A stretch of 8,204 nt of DNA from Desulfobacterales bacterium (GCA_022361095.1 JAKSBO010000410.1:1-8204), one strand, 5' to 3'; positions 1 to 5,803 are shown, numbered from the stretch's first letter. Notes: generated by a model not told the origin, from the sequence alone. Program-made: numbers and translations.

Positions 1-493
1 CCACAGCAAGGCAGGAACCGGCCATGGGGGCCACTTCCTTGACCAGGTCAACCATGGTGTATTCTTTATGTTCGTACTCGCCGACTACACAGTACATACC
101 TTCTGCCGCCGTAGGAATGGCACCCTCCACAACAAGAGAAAATCTTCCCTTATATTCCTTGGCAATGGCAAACAGGTTCTCCATGGCAGTTTCACCTTCA
201 CCGGCCATCACGGTGGGGTGGTATTGCAGACTGATCACTTTTAAAAGCACATCTGCAATGCCGGGATCAACACTGTTGAGCAGGCTGACCGAGCAGCCTG
301 TGCATCCCTGCCCCTGCAGCCAGACAACCGGATGCCGTTTAAGACCTTTTTCAAGGGCTTTAACCAGCGAGGGGTTCACCACCTGGGACACACCAATGCC
401 GGCGGCGGCACCGGCAACGGTTTTCAGGAAGCACCGCCTGGTAACTCCTGATTCTTGTTGTTGCGTTTCAGGCAACATATGCTCGTCTTTCAC
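1..493 (-). CDS. hysB: Periplasmic [NiFe]/[NiFeSe] hydrogenase small subunit, N-terminal part (3' end off window)
   Basis: This is the electron-transferring small subunit of a group 1 uptake hydrogenase, which carries Fe-S clusters and pairs with a Ni-containing large subunit in the periplasm. About 164 codons are visible. A Tat signal with twin arginines at residues 19-20 (TRRCFLK) is followed by an Ala/Gly-rich hydrophobic stretch to about residue 40. The proximal-cluster motif WLQGQGCTGCSVSLLN lies near residues 58-73, with CTGC at 64-67. Further on are YHPTVMAGEGE and VEGAIPTAAEGMYC, both typical of the family. The QGQGCTGCSVSLLN form is what I recall for [NiFeSe] HysB, rather than the HNAECTGCSE form of standard HynB, so I favour HysB. 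The selenocysteine would be in the large subunit, which is outside the window. I chose GTG at 493 because AAGGAGGT lies 4 nt upstream. An in-frame ATG at 478 is the alternative, but it lacks such a site and would shorten the region before the twin arginines. Family is certain; the Se subtype is likely. Confidence 0.9.
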   Translation of the reverse strand, partial: MKDEHMLPETQQQESGVTRRCFLKTVAGAAAGIGVSQVVNPSLVKALEKGLKRHPVVWLQGQGCTGCSVSLLNSVDPGIADVLLKVISLQYHPTVMAGEGETAMENLFAIAKEYKGRFSLVVEGAIPTAAEGMYCVVGEYEHKEYTMVDLVKEVAPMAGSCLAV

Positions 494-497
494 GGGC

Positions 498-505
498 ACC
501 TCCTT
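498..505 (-). promoter_or_regulatory. Strong Shine-Dalgarno site of the hydrogenase small subunit
   Basis: On the minus strand this reads AAGGAGGT, a near-perfect anti-16S match, 4 nt before the GTG at 493. It decides the choice of GTG over the internal ATG at 478. Confidence 0.8.
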
Positions 506-536
506 GATGCTGTTAAGATACTACGGGTACAAAAAT

Positions 537-588
537 AAATTCCGTTGGATTTTACGCATTGCTTGCAATATGTTCTTTTGCGGAATTT
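537..588 (-). promoter_or_regulatory. Nested inverted repeats in the hydrogenase mRNA leader
   Basis: The outer arms AAATTCCG (537-544) and CGGAATTT (581-588) are perfectly complementary. Their centre almost coincides with an inner inverted repeat ATTGC-TT-GCAAT (558-569). With the promoter at 601-628, transcription should start near 594, so the whole structure would lie at the 5' end of a roughly 100-nt leader. It could be a protective 5' hairpin or a regulator site. The complementarity is directly visible; the function is inference. Confidence 0.4.
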
Positions 589-600
589 TATTGTTGCATC

Positions 601-628
601 ATTATAAAATAAAATGCGTTAATGTCAA
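601..628 (-). promoter_or_regulatory. Consensus sigma-70 promoter for the hydrogenase gene
   Basis: On the minus strand a perfect -35 TTGACA (628-623) and a perfect -10 TATAAT (606-601) are separated by 16 bp. Transcription would start near 594, about 100 nt before the GTG start at 493. Both hexamers match the consensus completely, so this is the best promoter in the window. Confidence 0.75.
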
Positions 629-682
629 TAATTCTATTGGAAAATTGGATATATAGGCAAAAAATCATAAAAATTTTGAATA

Positions 683-700
683 TTTTACAAGTTTTTACAA
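683..700 (+). repeat. Two tandem TTTTACAA words upstream of the PilZ-like gene
   Basis: TTTTACAA occurs at 683-690 and again at 693-700, a 10-bp step. The same 8-mer forms two of the three 11-bp-phased repeats at the promoter of the vWA/kinase/regulator operon. That raises the possibility that one regulator binds both places. The AT-rich setting makes chance occurrence possible. Confidence 0.3.
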
Positions 701-716
701 ATTTTCATAAAAACCA

Positions 717-729
717 ACAATTGAATTGT
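717..729. promoter_or_regulatory. Perfect 13-bp palindrome, candidate operator
   Basis: ACAATT-G-AATTGT is a perfect inverted repeat with a single central base. That is too tight for an RNA hairpin to use all six pairs, but it suits a dimeric DNA-binding protein. It lies about 30 bp upstream of the weak promoter candidate for the PilZ-like gene and about 90 bp upstream of the hydrogenase -35 box. No regulator family is recognised. Confidence 0.3.
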
Positions 730-756
730 GCAATTGCCGCATGATGTAACAATTTC

Positions 757-786
757 TTGATTTGATTGGGTTATATGGCTTAGTAT
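757..786 (+). promoter_or_regulatory. Weak promoter candidate for the PilZ-like gene
   Basis: TTGATT (757-762) and TAGTAT (781-786) are 18 bp apart. Transcription would start about 30 nt before the ATG at 824. The match is modest (5/6 and 4/6) in AT-rich DNA where such pairs arise by chance. Confidence 0.25.
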
Positions 787-810
787 ATGTTAATTGTAAT
801 TTAATTTAAC

Positions 811-823
811 AATCGGGCCGATT
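811..823. promoter_or_regulatory. Perfect palindrome abutting the start codon of the PilZ-like gene
   Basis: AATCGG-G-CCGATT is a perfect 13-bp inverted repeat ending on the base before the ATG at 824. It occupies the place of the ribosome binding site, and no good Shine-Dalgarno sequence is present. It may be a regulator site covering the initiation region. Confidence 0.35.
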
Positions 824-1180
824 ATGGAAAAAGACAATCATTCAGAAAACGAGAACGAAGAGCTGCGTACACAGGTGAGAACAGCGGCTGCCGATGGGGC
901 CAGTGTTGAGTTTTCGTTTCCGGGCACCATGCTTACGTACCAGTTTCCTTTAAGGGACTGGAGTTACACCGGCTTAGGCATCCTGGCAAAAGAGGACTCT
1001 AATGTATTCGATTATCTGCAGGAGGGCCGTCTGTATTCAGTAACCCTTCGTCAGGGGGGCTACAACCAATCATTAGAGGCGTACCGGGTGGAAGTTCGCC
1101 ATATCTCAGATCCGGCGCAAGGACGGCATCCCGGACACAAGATCGTTGGCTTGAGCATTTTGGAAAAGGAGCCGGTGTAA
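824..1180 (+). CDS. Small PilZ-like protein
   Basis: This is a 118-residue soluble protein with no signal peptide or membrane segment. A charged, Asn/Glu-rich N-terminus (1-20) leads into a beta-rich body. Residues 45-50 read DWSYTG, which fits the PilZ signature DxSxxG, followed by a hydrophobic strand (LGIL). The C-terminal part (about 88-114) ends in KIVGLSILE, like the closing strand of PilZ domains. The RxxxR cyclic-di-GMP binding motif expected before DxSxxG is not visible, so nucleotide binding is doubtful. If it is a PilZ protein it may act as a protein-interaction adaptor. The gene starts in the AT-rich divergent region without a clear Shine-Dalgarno site. Its stop at 1178-1180 directly abuts the stop of the convergent response regulator, leaving no room for a separate terminator. 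The fold assignment is tentative. Confidence 0.6.
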   Translation: MEKDNHSENENEELRTQVRTAAADGASVEFSFPGTMLTYQFPLRDWSYTGLGILAKEDSNVFDYLQEGRLYSVTLRQGGYNQSLEAYRVEVRHISDPAQGRHPGHKIVGLSILEKEPV

Positions 1181-1891
1181 CTATTTACCTGATTCAAATC
1201 TATACCCCACACCATGAACGGTGGTAATGATCACGGGCATTGCAGGTTTTTTTTCAATTTTTTTTCTTAACATTGCAATATGCTGGTCAAGGGTCCGGGT
1301 TGTTCCGCCGTAATCCACACCCCAGATACGGGTTAAAATCGTGTCCCGGTCCAGCACTTCCCCGGGATGGGCTGCAAAGAGTTTAAGCAGCTCGATTTCC
1401 CTTTTTGAAAGATCAAAACTTATGCCGGAGCCAGTCATTTTAAATCGTTTGGGCTCAACCGTGAAACCGGCAAAGGCAAAAGGCGCTTTGCCTCTATCCC
1501 TTGCAACGGGGCGTTTGCCCCTTTTGGCCCGGCGTAACACCGCATCAATCCTTGCCAGAAGTTCATGAATGCCGAATGGTTTGGTGATGTAATCGTCTGC
1601 ACCAAGTTTCAGGCCCACCACCTTGTCAATCTCTTCGCCTTTGGCCGTGAGCATAATCATCGGCACCACGGCATCTTTTGTCCGGATGGACCGGCACACA
1701 TCATAACCGCTTTTGCCCGGCATCATGACATCCAAAAGCACAAGATCCGGGCGTTTTTGATCAAAGGCGGCCAGGGCTTCATTGCCGTCACCCGCCTCAA
1801 TGACCTGATACCCTTCACTCTCCAGGGTGTCTGTTAAACCGATCCGGATATGGATGTCGTCTTCTGCCACAAGTATGGTCGTATTATTCAT
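1181..1891 (-). CDS. OmpR/PhoB-family response regulator
   Basis: This 236-residue DNA-binding response regulator is presumably phosphorylated by the kinase encoded just upstream. The receiver domain (about 5-120) has the acidic pair D11-D12, the phospho-acceptor D54 in LLDVMMPGKSG, T82 and K104 in TKPF. A basic linker (about 122-140) leads to a winged-helix effector domain (about 148-234) with FDLSKREIELLKLF, the recognition-helix region TRTLDQHIAMLRKKIE and the final VHGVGYRFE hairpin. Length and layout are normal for the family. The ATG lies inside the end of the kinase gene, in an 8-bp ATGAATAA overlap, with AAGGA 9 nt upstream, which indicates translational coupling. It is the last gene of the vWA-kinase-regulator operon. 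Regulators of this class bind direct repeats about 11 bp apart, and such repeats occur at the operon's own promoter. Confidence 0.95.
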   Translation of the reverse strand: MNNTTILVAEDDIHIRIGLTDTLESEGYQVIEAGDGNEALAAFDQKRPDLVLLDVMMPGKSGYDVCRSIRTKDAVVPMIMLTAKGEEIDKVVGLKLGADDYITKPFGIHELLARIDAVLRRAKRGKRPVARDRGKAPFAFAGFTVEPKRFKMTGSGISFDLSKREIELLKLFAAHPGEVLDRDTILTRIWGVDYGGTTRTLDQHIAMLRKKIEKKPAMPVIITTVHGVGYRFESGK

Positions 1892-3581
1892 GAATGGGTA
1901 TCCTTATTATAAACCCCGTGCCCCGGGCAAGCGTGGTGTCCATGACGATATCACCGCCTAAATCCCGCAGCATGTGCCGGGTAATGCTCAGCCCCAGGCC
2001 TGATCCGGGCTTGGATGTGGTGAGTGAATTGTCGGCCCTGAAAAATTTATCAAATATTTTTTCCTTAAGTGCCGGGTCAATGCCTGGGCCGTCATCCTCT
2101 ATGTTTATCTGCACATCCCGGGATGTCCGGTTTAAAATGATTTTTAAAAAGTTGCCTGATTCTGCGTATTTGACGGCATTGTCCATCAGGTTTAAAAAGA
2201 CCTGGGCCATGGCATCCCGATCCGTTTTGACGGGAAATGCCTGATCCGGAATCTGTGTGATCAGTTCAAATCCCGCCTGCTTCAACCGTATCCGGTTTGT
2301 GCGGATGCACTCGTTTAAGCATTGCCCCATATCAAATTCAGTGATCCGGTATGTTTTTCCGCCCTGCTCAAGTTTTCCAAAATCCAGAATGTTATTGATC
2401 AGCCGGGTAAGCCGTTCGCTTTCTGCCACCATCACTTCAAGGTAGGTCCGCTGCTTCCCAGGATTTGACACCCGTTTTGACAACAACAGCTCCGCGTACA
2501 TCCGGATACTGGTCAACGGGGTCTTCAGCTCATGGGATACGGCTGCCACAAAGGAGGTTTTCTGTTGGGCATCCCTGATCTGCGCCAGGGTCAGCCGGGT
2601 GATCAACACACCTGCGGAGACAATGGCCGTCACCAGTATGCCCACAAGGACCAGGGCGAGGATCAGGAAGGTGTTTGATCCCGACAGGGCTGAGTCATCG
2701 GCAAACACGCACACAGACCAGTGGGGCAGACGTCCGGATAAATCCATCCTGGCCACGGCATCCTTTGTTTCCGGATCATGGTTAAATTGCAGGGGGCCTG
2801 TGTGGTGAATGGCCGCCCCGTTGCCGTCCATGACCACAAGTGCCGTGCCCGGCCGGCTGGTTTGGGGAATATCGGTTATCAGCCGCGATAAAAGGACCAT
2901 CATTTCAAGTTCAATGCCGTAGATCATCCCTTCGGGTTCAGGCTGCACCCATCCCAGCACATAAAGCTGGTTATCGCTGAACCAGGGAATCCAGCCGGAT
3001 TTTTCCAAATTGGGAGCGGCCTTTGGGGCGCCGGCGGAGGGGGCACTCTTTTTTTCTGATACTGCCGGCACGGATTGCCTGGACAGGCTGTACAGGCCGC
3101 CGGAACCAGCCGTTCCTGTAAATGCTGTTATACCCTCCCTGCCGGCCGGGCGGTTAAATTCAAAGGAGATCTCCCCGGTCATAAGCGGGTTAAAACGGTT
3201 GATAAACTGTCTTTCCTCTCCTGTGGCCGCCCGGGAACGCTGGGGGTATAAAAGACCTTTCCGGGGGTGGAAAATAAACACATTTCTTATCAGGGGATTG
3301 GTACTTTCCCAGGCTAAAAGGCGTTCGCCAAGGACCGGGGCGCTCAGGTTGCCTGTATCTATATTCAGCAGGGACCGGGTCAGGTTGGCCTGGAGGGTGG
3401 CCGTGCTGTGGTCAAGAGTTTGGGCCACCACCCGGACCTGGTCTTCAAGTGCCGTAATTTGGGCCCTGCGTATCCGTTCCTGTTCAAAAGAGAGCTGGCG
3501 AAAGGCAAACCCTGCCAGCACCATGGCAGGCACCAAAAGCAGGGTCCAGAATATAATGATTGATCGCCGGCTGGTCATCAT
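1884..3581 (-). CDS. Membrane sensor histidine kinase
   Basis: This 565-residue kinase should sense an envelope signal and pass phosphate to the regulator encoded next. A first membrane helix (about 7-27) and a second (about 305-327) enclose an extracytoplasmic domain of roughly 275 residues. That domain starts with long helices and contains a PAS/Cache-like stretch near 246-262 (TALVVMDGNGAAIHH). An Ala/Pro/Lys-rich linker lies at about 172-193. No HAMP domain is evident; a short connector leads straight to the dimerisation domain with H350 in SFVAAVSHELKTPLTS. The ATP-binding domain has the N-box LMDNAVKY (N468), the G1 box DDGPG (496-500), the F-box KIFDKFFR and the G2 box GSGLGLS (526-532). 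All catalytic elements are intact. It starts 3 nt after the stop of the vWA gene; a second ATG follows immediately, so the start could be one codon later. The ligand is unknown. Confidence 0.95.
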   Translation of the reverse strand: MMTSRRSIIIFWTLLLVPAMVLAGFAFRQLSFEQERIRRAQITALEDQVRVVAQTLDHSTATLQANLTRSLLNIDTGNLSAPVLGERLLAWESTNPLIRNVFIFHPRKGLLYPQRSRAATGEERQFINRFNPLMTGEISFEFNRPAGREGITAFTGTAGSGGLYSLSRQSVPAVSEKKSAPSAGAPKAAPNLEKSGWIPWFSDNQLYVLGWVQPEPEGMIYGIELEMMVLLSRLITDIPQTSRPGTALVVMDGNGAAIHHTGPLQFNHDPETKDAVARMDLSGRLPHWSVCVFADDSALSGSNTFLILALVLVGILVTAIVSAGVLITRLTLAQIRDAQQKTSFVAAVSHELKTPLTSIRMYAELLLSKRVSNPGKQRTYLEVMVAESERLTRLINNILDFGKLEQGGKTYRITEFDMGQCLNECIRTNRIRLKQAGFELITQIPDQAFPVKTDRDAMAQVFLNLMDNAVKYAESGNFLKIILNRTSRDVQINIEDDGPGIDPALKEKIFDKFFRADNSLTTSKPGSGLGLSITRHMLRDLGGDIVMDTTLARGTGFIIRIPIHE

Positions 3582-3584
3582 CGC

Positions 3585-4937
3585 CTATTTTTGAATCTGC
3601 TGGTTTTTCATCTGGTAAGATTTGGTCCGAAGCTCTTTTCTGCTTTTCTTGCTCATGCCCTGGGTTTCCAGCACATCGGCCTGGACTTCAGCTTCCTGGG
3701 CTTCTTCAAGCGCCTGTTTATCATTGTATTTGCCGGCAAAGCCTTTCAATGCCGCTGCCGACCGCCTTAATTCCCGGGCCGCCTCTTTGGTTTTTCCCTG
3801 ATCAGACAGTTCAATGGCTTTTTCCTGGGCCAGGGCATTGAGGTTGAGCTGGTAGTCCTTGACCACCTGGGTATTTGTGGATGCTTCGATTTTGGCCTTG
3901 TTCCGGCTGAAACGGGCTGTGGCTTTTGCCTGGGCACCAAGGATCTTCATGGAAAAAGGATCCTGGTAAGATACGTCGGCTTTGGCAATTTCAACAGAAC
4001 TGCCCTCTTTTTGACCGTCCATGCGGACTTCCACCAGGGCGAACTTTTCCTGTCCGCCATACAACTGGTTCATGGAGAGTTCAATGCGGTTTCCCCGGAT
4101 ACGGCCTTCTCTGCCGATGATCTCCACAGGTTCAATACCGGAGGGCAGGGTGATGTCCACCACCACCTGTTTGGCCACCACATTGAGCACATTCCCCAGT
4201 TCTGCGGCAAAAATCCGGGGCAGATCCGTTCCGGATTCGGCAAAATAGGTATTGCCGTCGCTTTTCTGGGCCAACTGGGCCATAAGATCTTCATTGTAGT
4301 CCGTGCCCACGCCCACGGTGGTCACCGAGATGTTTTCCTTGAACAGTCCTGCACCAAGGCGTCCTAAATCGGACGGGTTGCTTGGGCCGACATTCGCGAT
4401 GCCGTCGGACAGGAGCACCACACGGTGAACATAATCGCCTTCAACGTTTTTTCTGATTTCTGCGGCACCCTGGCTCACCCCGCCGAAAAGGGCGGTGCTG
4501 CCGCCGGCTTCTATACTTTTGATGGCATAAATAATTGAGCCGGTTTCCTTAACGCTTTGGGCCGGAACCAGGGTGGCGACCTCTGTGTCGTAGGTGACAA
4601 GGGAAAATACGTCATCCTTGCCAAGCCGGGAAAGGGCTTCCATGGCCGCAGACTTGGCCATTTTAATTTTTGTGCCGCCCATGGAGCCGGACCGGTCCAT
4701 CACCAGGGCAATATTCACCCTGGGGCGGGTGGTGTTTTCAGGAACTGACGGGGCACCCAGACTGATCTTCAAAATAACGTTCTGGGGATTATTTGCCGGC
4801 AGTACGGATCTGTCTGTCTCTATCCGGCAGGTGACACGGGCCGGGGCTGCCTTGGCCCGGGATATACCCGGAACCAGGGTGACCATAAACATGGATACAA
4901 TAAACATTGCGGCAACTGTTGTGGCGCTGGATTTCAT
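3585..4937 (-). CDS. Exported von Willebrand factor A domain protein
   Basis: This 450-residue protein is predicted to be secreted or periplasmic. A signal peptide spans about 1-30, with a hydrophobic core at 8-24 and a likely AxA cleavage site at AKA (28-30). The vWA domain (about 73-255) has a complete metal-binding MIDAS site: DxSxS at D81-S83-S85 in DRSGSMGG, a Thr at 148 (GGSTALFGG) and D178 in LLSDGIANVG. A beta-rich region follows (about 256-345). The C-terminal 100 residues are a highly charged, probably helical or coiled segment rich in Lys, Glu and Gln. The overall form resembles Ca-activated chloride-channel-like/YfbK-type vWA proteins. I see no membrane anchor, LPXTG signal or lipobox Cys. 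It is the first gene of the operon, with AAAGGAGAAA just before the ATG. Its placement in front of the kinase suggests a role as ligand-binding or adhesion partner, or as a target of the pathway; that is inference. Confidence 0.9.
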   Translation of the reverse strand: MKSSATTVAAMFIVSMFMVTLVPGISRAKAAPARVTCRIETDRSVLPANNPQNVILKISLGAPSVPENTTRPRVNIALVMDRSGSMGGTKIKMAKSAAMEALSRLGKDDVFSLVTYDTEVATLVPAQSVKETGSIIYAIKSIEAGGSTALFGGVSQGAAEIRKNVEGDYVHRVVLLSDGIANVGPSNPSDLGRLGAGLFKENISVTTVGVGTDYNEDLMAQLAQKSDGNTYFAESGTDLPRIFAAELGNVLNVVAKQVVVDITLPSGIEPVEIIGREGRIRGNRIELSMNQLYGGQEKFALVEVRMDGQKEGSSVEIAKADVSYQDPFSMKILGAQAKATARFSRNKAKIEASTNTQVVKDYQLNLNALAQEKAIELSDQGKTKEAARELRRSAAALKGFAGKYNDKQALEEAQEAEVQADVLETQGMSKKSRKELRTKSYQMKNQQIQK

Positions 4938-4940
4938 GGC

Positions 4941-4950
4941 TTTCTCCTTT
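4941..4950 (-). promoter_or_regulatory. Shine-Dalgarno site of the vWA gene
   Basis: The minus strand reads AAAGGAGAAA, placing AGGAG 6-7 nt before the ATG at 4937. It supports this start, which also puts the signal peptide right at the N-terminus. Confidence 0.75.
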
Positions 4951-4978
4951 TAATGCGATGTTGGTTTTTTGCGTCCCT

Positions 4979-5016
4979 GGACTGCAAATGTCCGTGGTTG
5001 TTTTTACTTGCAGTCC
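4979..5016 (-). promoter_or_regulatory. Inverted repeat at the 5' end of the vWA operon transcript
   Basis: GGACTGCAA (4979-4987) and TTGCAGTCC (5008-5016) are perfectly complementary 9-bp arms around a 20-nt loop. The proposed -10 box ends at 5021, so transcription would begin at about 5016-5014 and the mRNA would start with this stem-loop. It could stabilise the message or be a protein site over the start point. Longer flanking complementarities (TTTTTGCG at 4966-4973 with CGCAAAAA at 5030-5037; TGCGATG at 4954-4960 with CATCGCA at 5027-5033) share the same upstream bases and could only matter if transcription starts further upstream. Confidence 0.5.
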
Positions 5017-5020
5017 AAAG

Positions 5021-5049
5021 ATAACCCATCGCAAAAAGTCATGTGTCAA
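5021..5049 (-). promoter_or_regulatory. Probable promoter of the vWA-kinase-regulator operon
   Basis: The minus strand has a perfect -35 TTGACA (5049-5044), a 17-bp spacer and a poor -10 GGTTAT (5026-5021). A good -35 with a weak -10, and phased repeats immediately upstream, suggests an activator-assisted promoter. It is the only clear candidate between the thioesterase and vWA genes. Confidence 0.45.
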
Positions 5050-5052
5050 GCC

Positions 5053-5083
5053 GGCGTAAAATGGTTGTAAAAAAGTTGTAAAA
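5053..5083 (-). promoter_or_regulatory. Three 11-bp-phased direct repeats, candidate response-regulator box
   Basis: On the plus strand GTAAAA recurs at 5056, 5067 and 5078, an exact 11-bp period. The fuller units are GGCGTAAAA (5053-5061), GTTGTAAAA (5064-5072) and GTTGTAAAA (5075-5083). The array ends 3 nt from the -35 box at 5049. OmpR/PhoB-family regulators bind tandem direct repeats with this period, usually just upstream of or over the -35, so the regulator of this same operon is the natural candidate. The repeats are directly visible; the binding partner is inference. Confidence 0.55.
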
Positions 5084-5109
5084 TGGGTGTTTGAACAAAA
5101 CGTCACCCA
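5084..5109 (-). terminator. Possible weak terminator hairpin downstream of the thioesterase gene
   Basis: On the minus strand TGGGTG (5109-5104) pairs with CACCCA (5089-5084) and is followed by ATTTTAC. The loop is 14 nt and the T-run is only four bases, so any termination would be inefficient. It lies about 95 nt after the thioesterase stop and just upstream of the phased repeats. Confidence 0.2.
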
Positions 5110-5201
5110 CTTGCGGCCTTGCATCTGGCAACTTTGTGGGCATGCGCCCCTCTAACGAGCCGTCCAAACAGAGGTTGCCGTTTACGTACACATCAGTGGC
5201 G

Positions 5202-5636
5202 CTAATCCAGAAAATCGAATTCCGGAATGGGCAAAAGCTTTTTGCCCGGCCCAAGACACACCAGTTCCAGGGTACAGGTCACTGCCGGTTTGTTATGGCC
5301 CGGGCGCCAGGCGCTGTGGAAAAATACCACCCGGTAGGGCCCTTGTTTTTCCCAGGTGGTGCGAATATCCAGAAGATCTCCGAATTGTGCGCCGTCATGG
5401 TATCCGATATCCGCTTTATATACTGCAAATCCGATGCTTTTGTCCTGCCACATCTGCACCAGGTTCTCTACTCCGAATATGTCTTCCCTGGCCCGTTCAA
5501 AAAATTTCAGATAATTGGCGTGGTAAACCACGCCGGAGTGATCCGTATCTTCATAGTATACCCTGGCCTTAAGATGATGAATGGCCGTGTCCCGGTCCGC
5601 TGCATGCATATTTGTGATCTGTTTTGTATTATTCAT
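5202..5636 (-). CDS. ybgC: YbgC-family acyl-CoA thioesterase (hotdog fold)
   Basis: This 144-residue cytoplasmic enzyme of the 4-hydroxybenzoyl-CoA thioesterase/YbgC family hydrolyses acyl-CoA thioesters. The diagnostic block RVYYEDTDHSGVVYHANYL (25-43) holds the catalytic Asp, probably D32, followed by the helix KFFERARE. The rest has the expected beta strands (ADIGYHDGAQFGDLLDI, YRVVFFHSAW, AVTCTLELVCL). Length fits the family. In many proteobacteria ybgC sits with tol-pal genes; no tol-pal gene is visible here, so the physiological substrate is open. The ATG at 5636 has no good Shine-Dalgarno site; a second in-frame ATG at 5609 would remove nine residues of non-conserved N-terminus and is a fair alternative. 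The next gene leftward is 264 bp away and has its own promoter candidate. Confidence 0.9.
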   Translation of the reverse strand: MNNTKQITNMHAADRDTAIHHLKARVYYEDTDHSGVVYHANYLKFFERAREDIFGVENLVQMWQDKSIGFAVYKADIGYHDGAQFGDLLDIRTTWEKQGPYRVVFFHSAWRPGHNKPAVTCTLELVCLGPGKKLLPIPEFDFLD

Positions 5637-5695
5637 AATAGTAATCGTTTATACATTGGATAGCCCTTGGGATAAAGAGTTGTTTTGAGCGTGTC

Positions 5696-5707
5696 CCCAA
5701 GCTTGGG
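5696..5707. promoter_or_regulatory. 12-bp perfect palindrome between divergent thioesterase and nitroreductase genes
   Basis: CCCAAGCTTGGG is a perfect palindrome in the 182-bp region that must hold the promoters of both divergent genes. It could be an operator. No convincing -10/-35 pair was found for either gene in this region, so its position relative to promoters is unknown. Confidence 0.25.
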
Positions 5708-5803
5708 AGTAAATAATAATAAAAACTATTGAATATTGATTGCGGTTGACAGTAAACTGCCTGGCACTTACTGGAAGTTTTGACATAAACAAATTGATAG
5801 TTC

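Larger units (their letters stand above)
494..823. other. AT-rich divergent intergenic region (330 bp)
   Basis: No gene is seen here. It separates the leftward hydrogenase gene from the rightward PilZ-like gene. It holds the hydrogenase leader and promoter on the left. On the right are two TTTTACAA words (683-690, 693-700), the palindrome ACAATT-G-AATTGT (717-729), a weak plus-strand promoter candidate (757-786) and the palindrome AATCGG-G-CCGATT (811-823) touching the start codon of the PilZ-like gene. Confidence 0.7.

Noticed and set aside
24..656. Plus-strand 210-codon frame over the hydrogenase gene
   Set aside because: It is the antisense of the hydrogenase coding region, whose Tat signal and CTGC motif are unmistakable on the minus strand, and it runs on into AT-rich non-coding DNA.
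1181..4937. Proteobacterial dedicated sortase system (vWA target, kinase, regulator)
   Set aside because: The gene trio is similar in kind, but the vWA protein has no VIT domain or C-terminal LPXTG-type sorting signal and no sortase gene is in the window.
4954..5037. Cyclic-di-GMP (GEMM) or other known riboswitch in the vWA leader
   Set aside because: A GGGACGCAAA-like string caught the eye, but the second helix and tetraloop-receptor elements of that riboswitch are absent, and the likely start site excludes much of the region.
5039..5254. Open frame of 71 codons on the minus strand past the thioesterase stop
   Set aside because: It overlaps the thioesterase C-terminus in another frame, runs through the promoter and phased repeats of the next operon, and resembles no family I recognise.
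5762..5777. Sigma-54 promoter for the nitroreductase gene
   Set aside because: TGGCAC matches the -24 element, but the -12 element with its essential GC is missing at the required distance.
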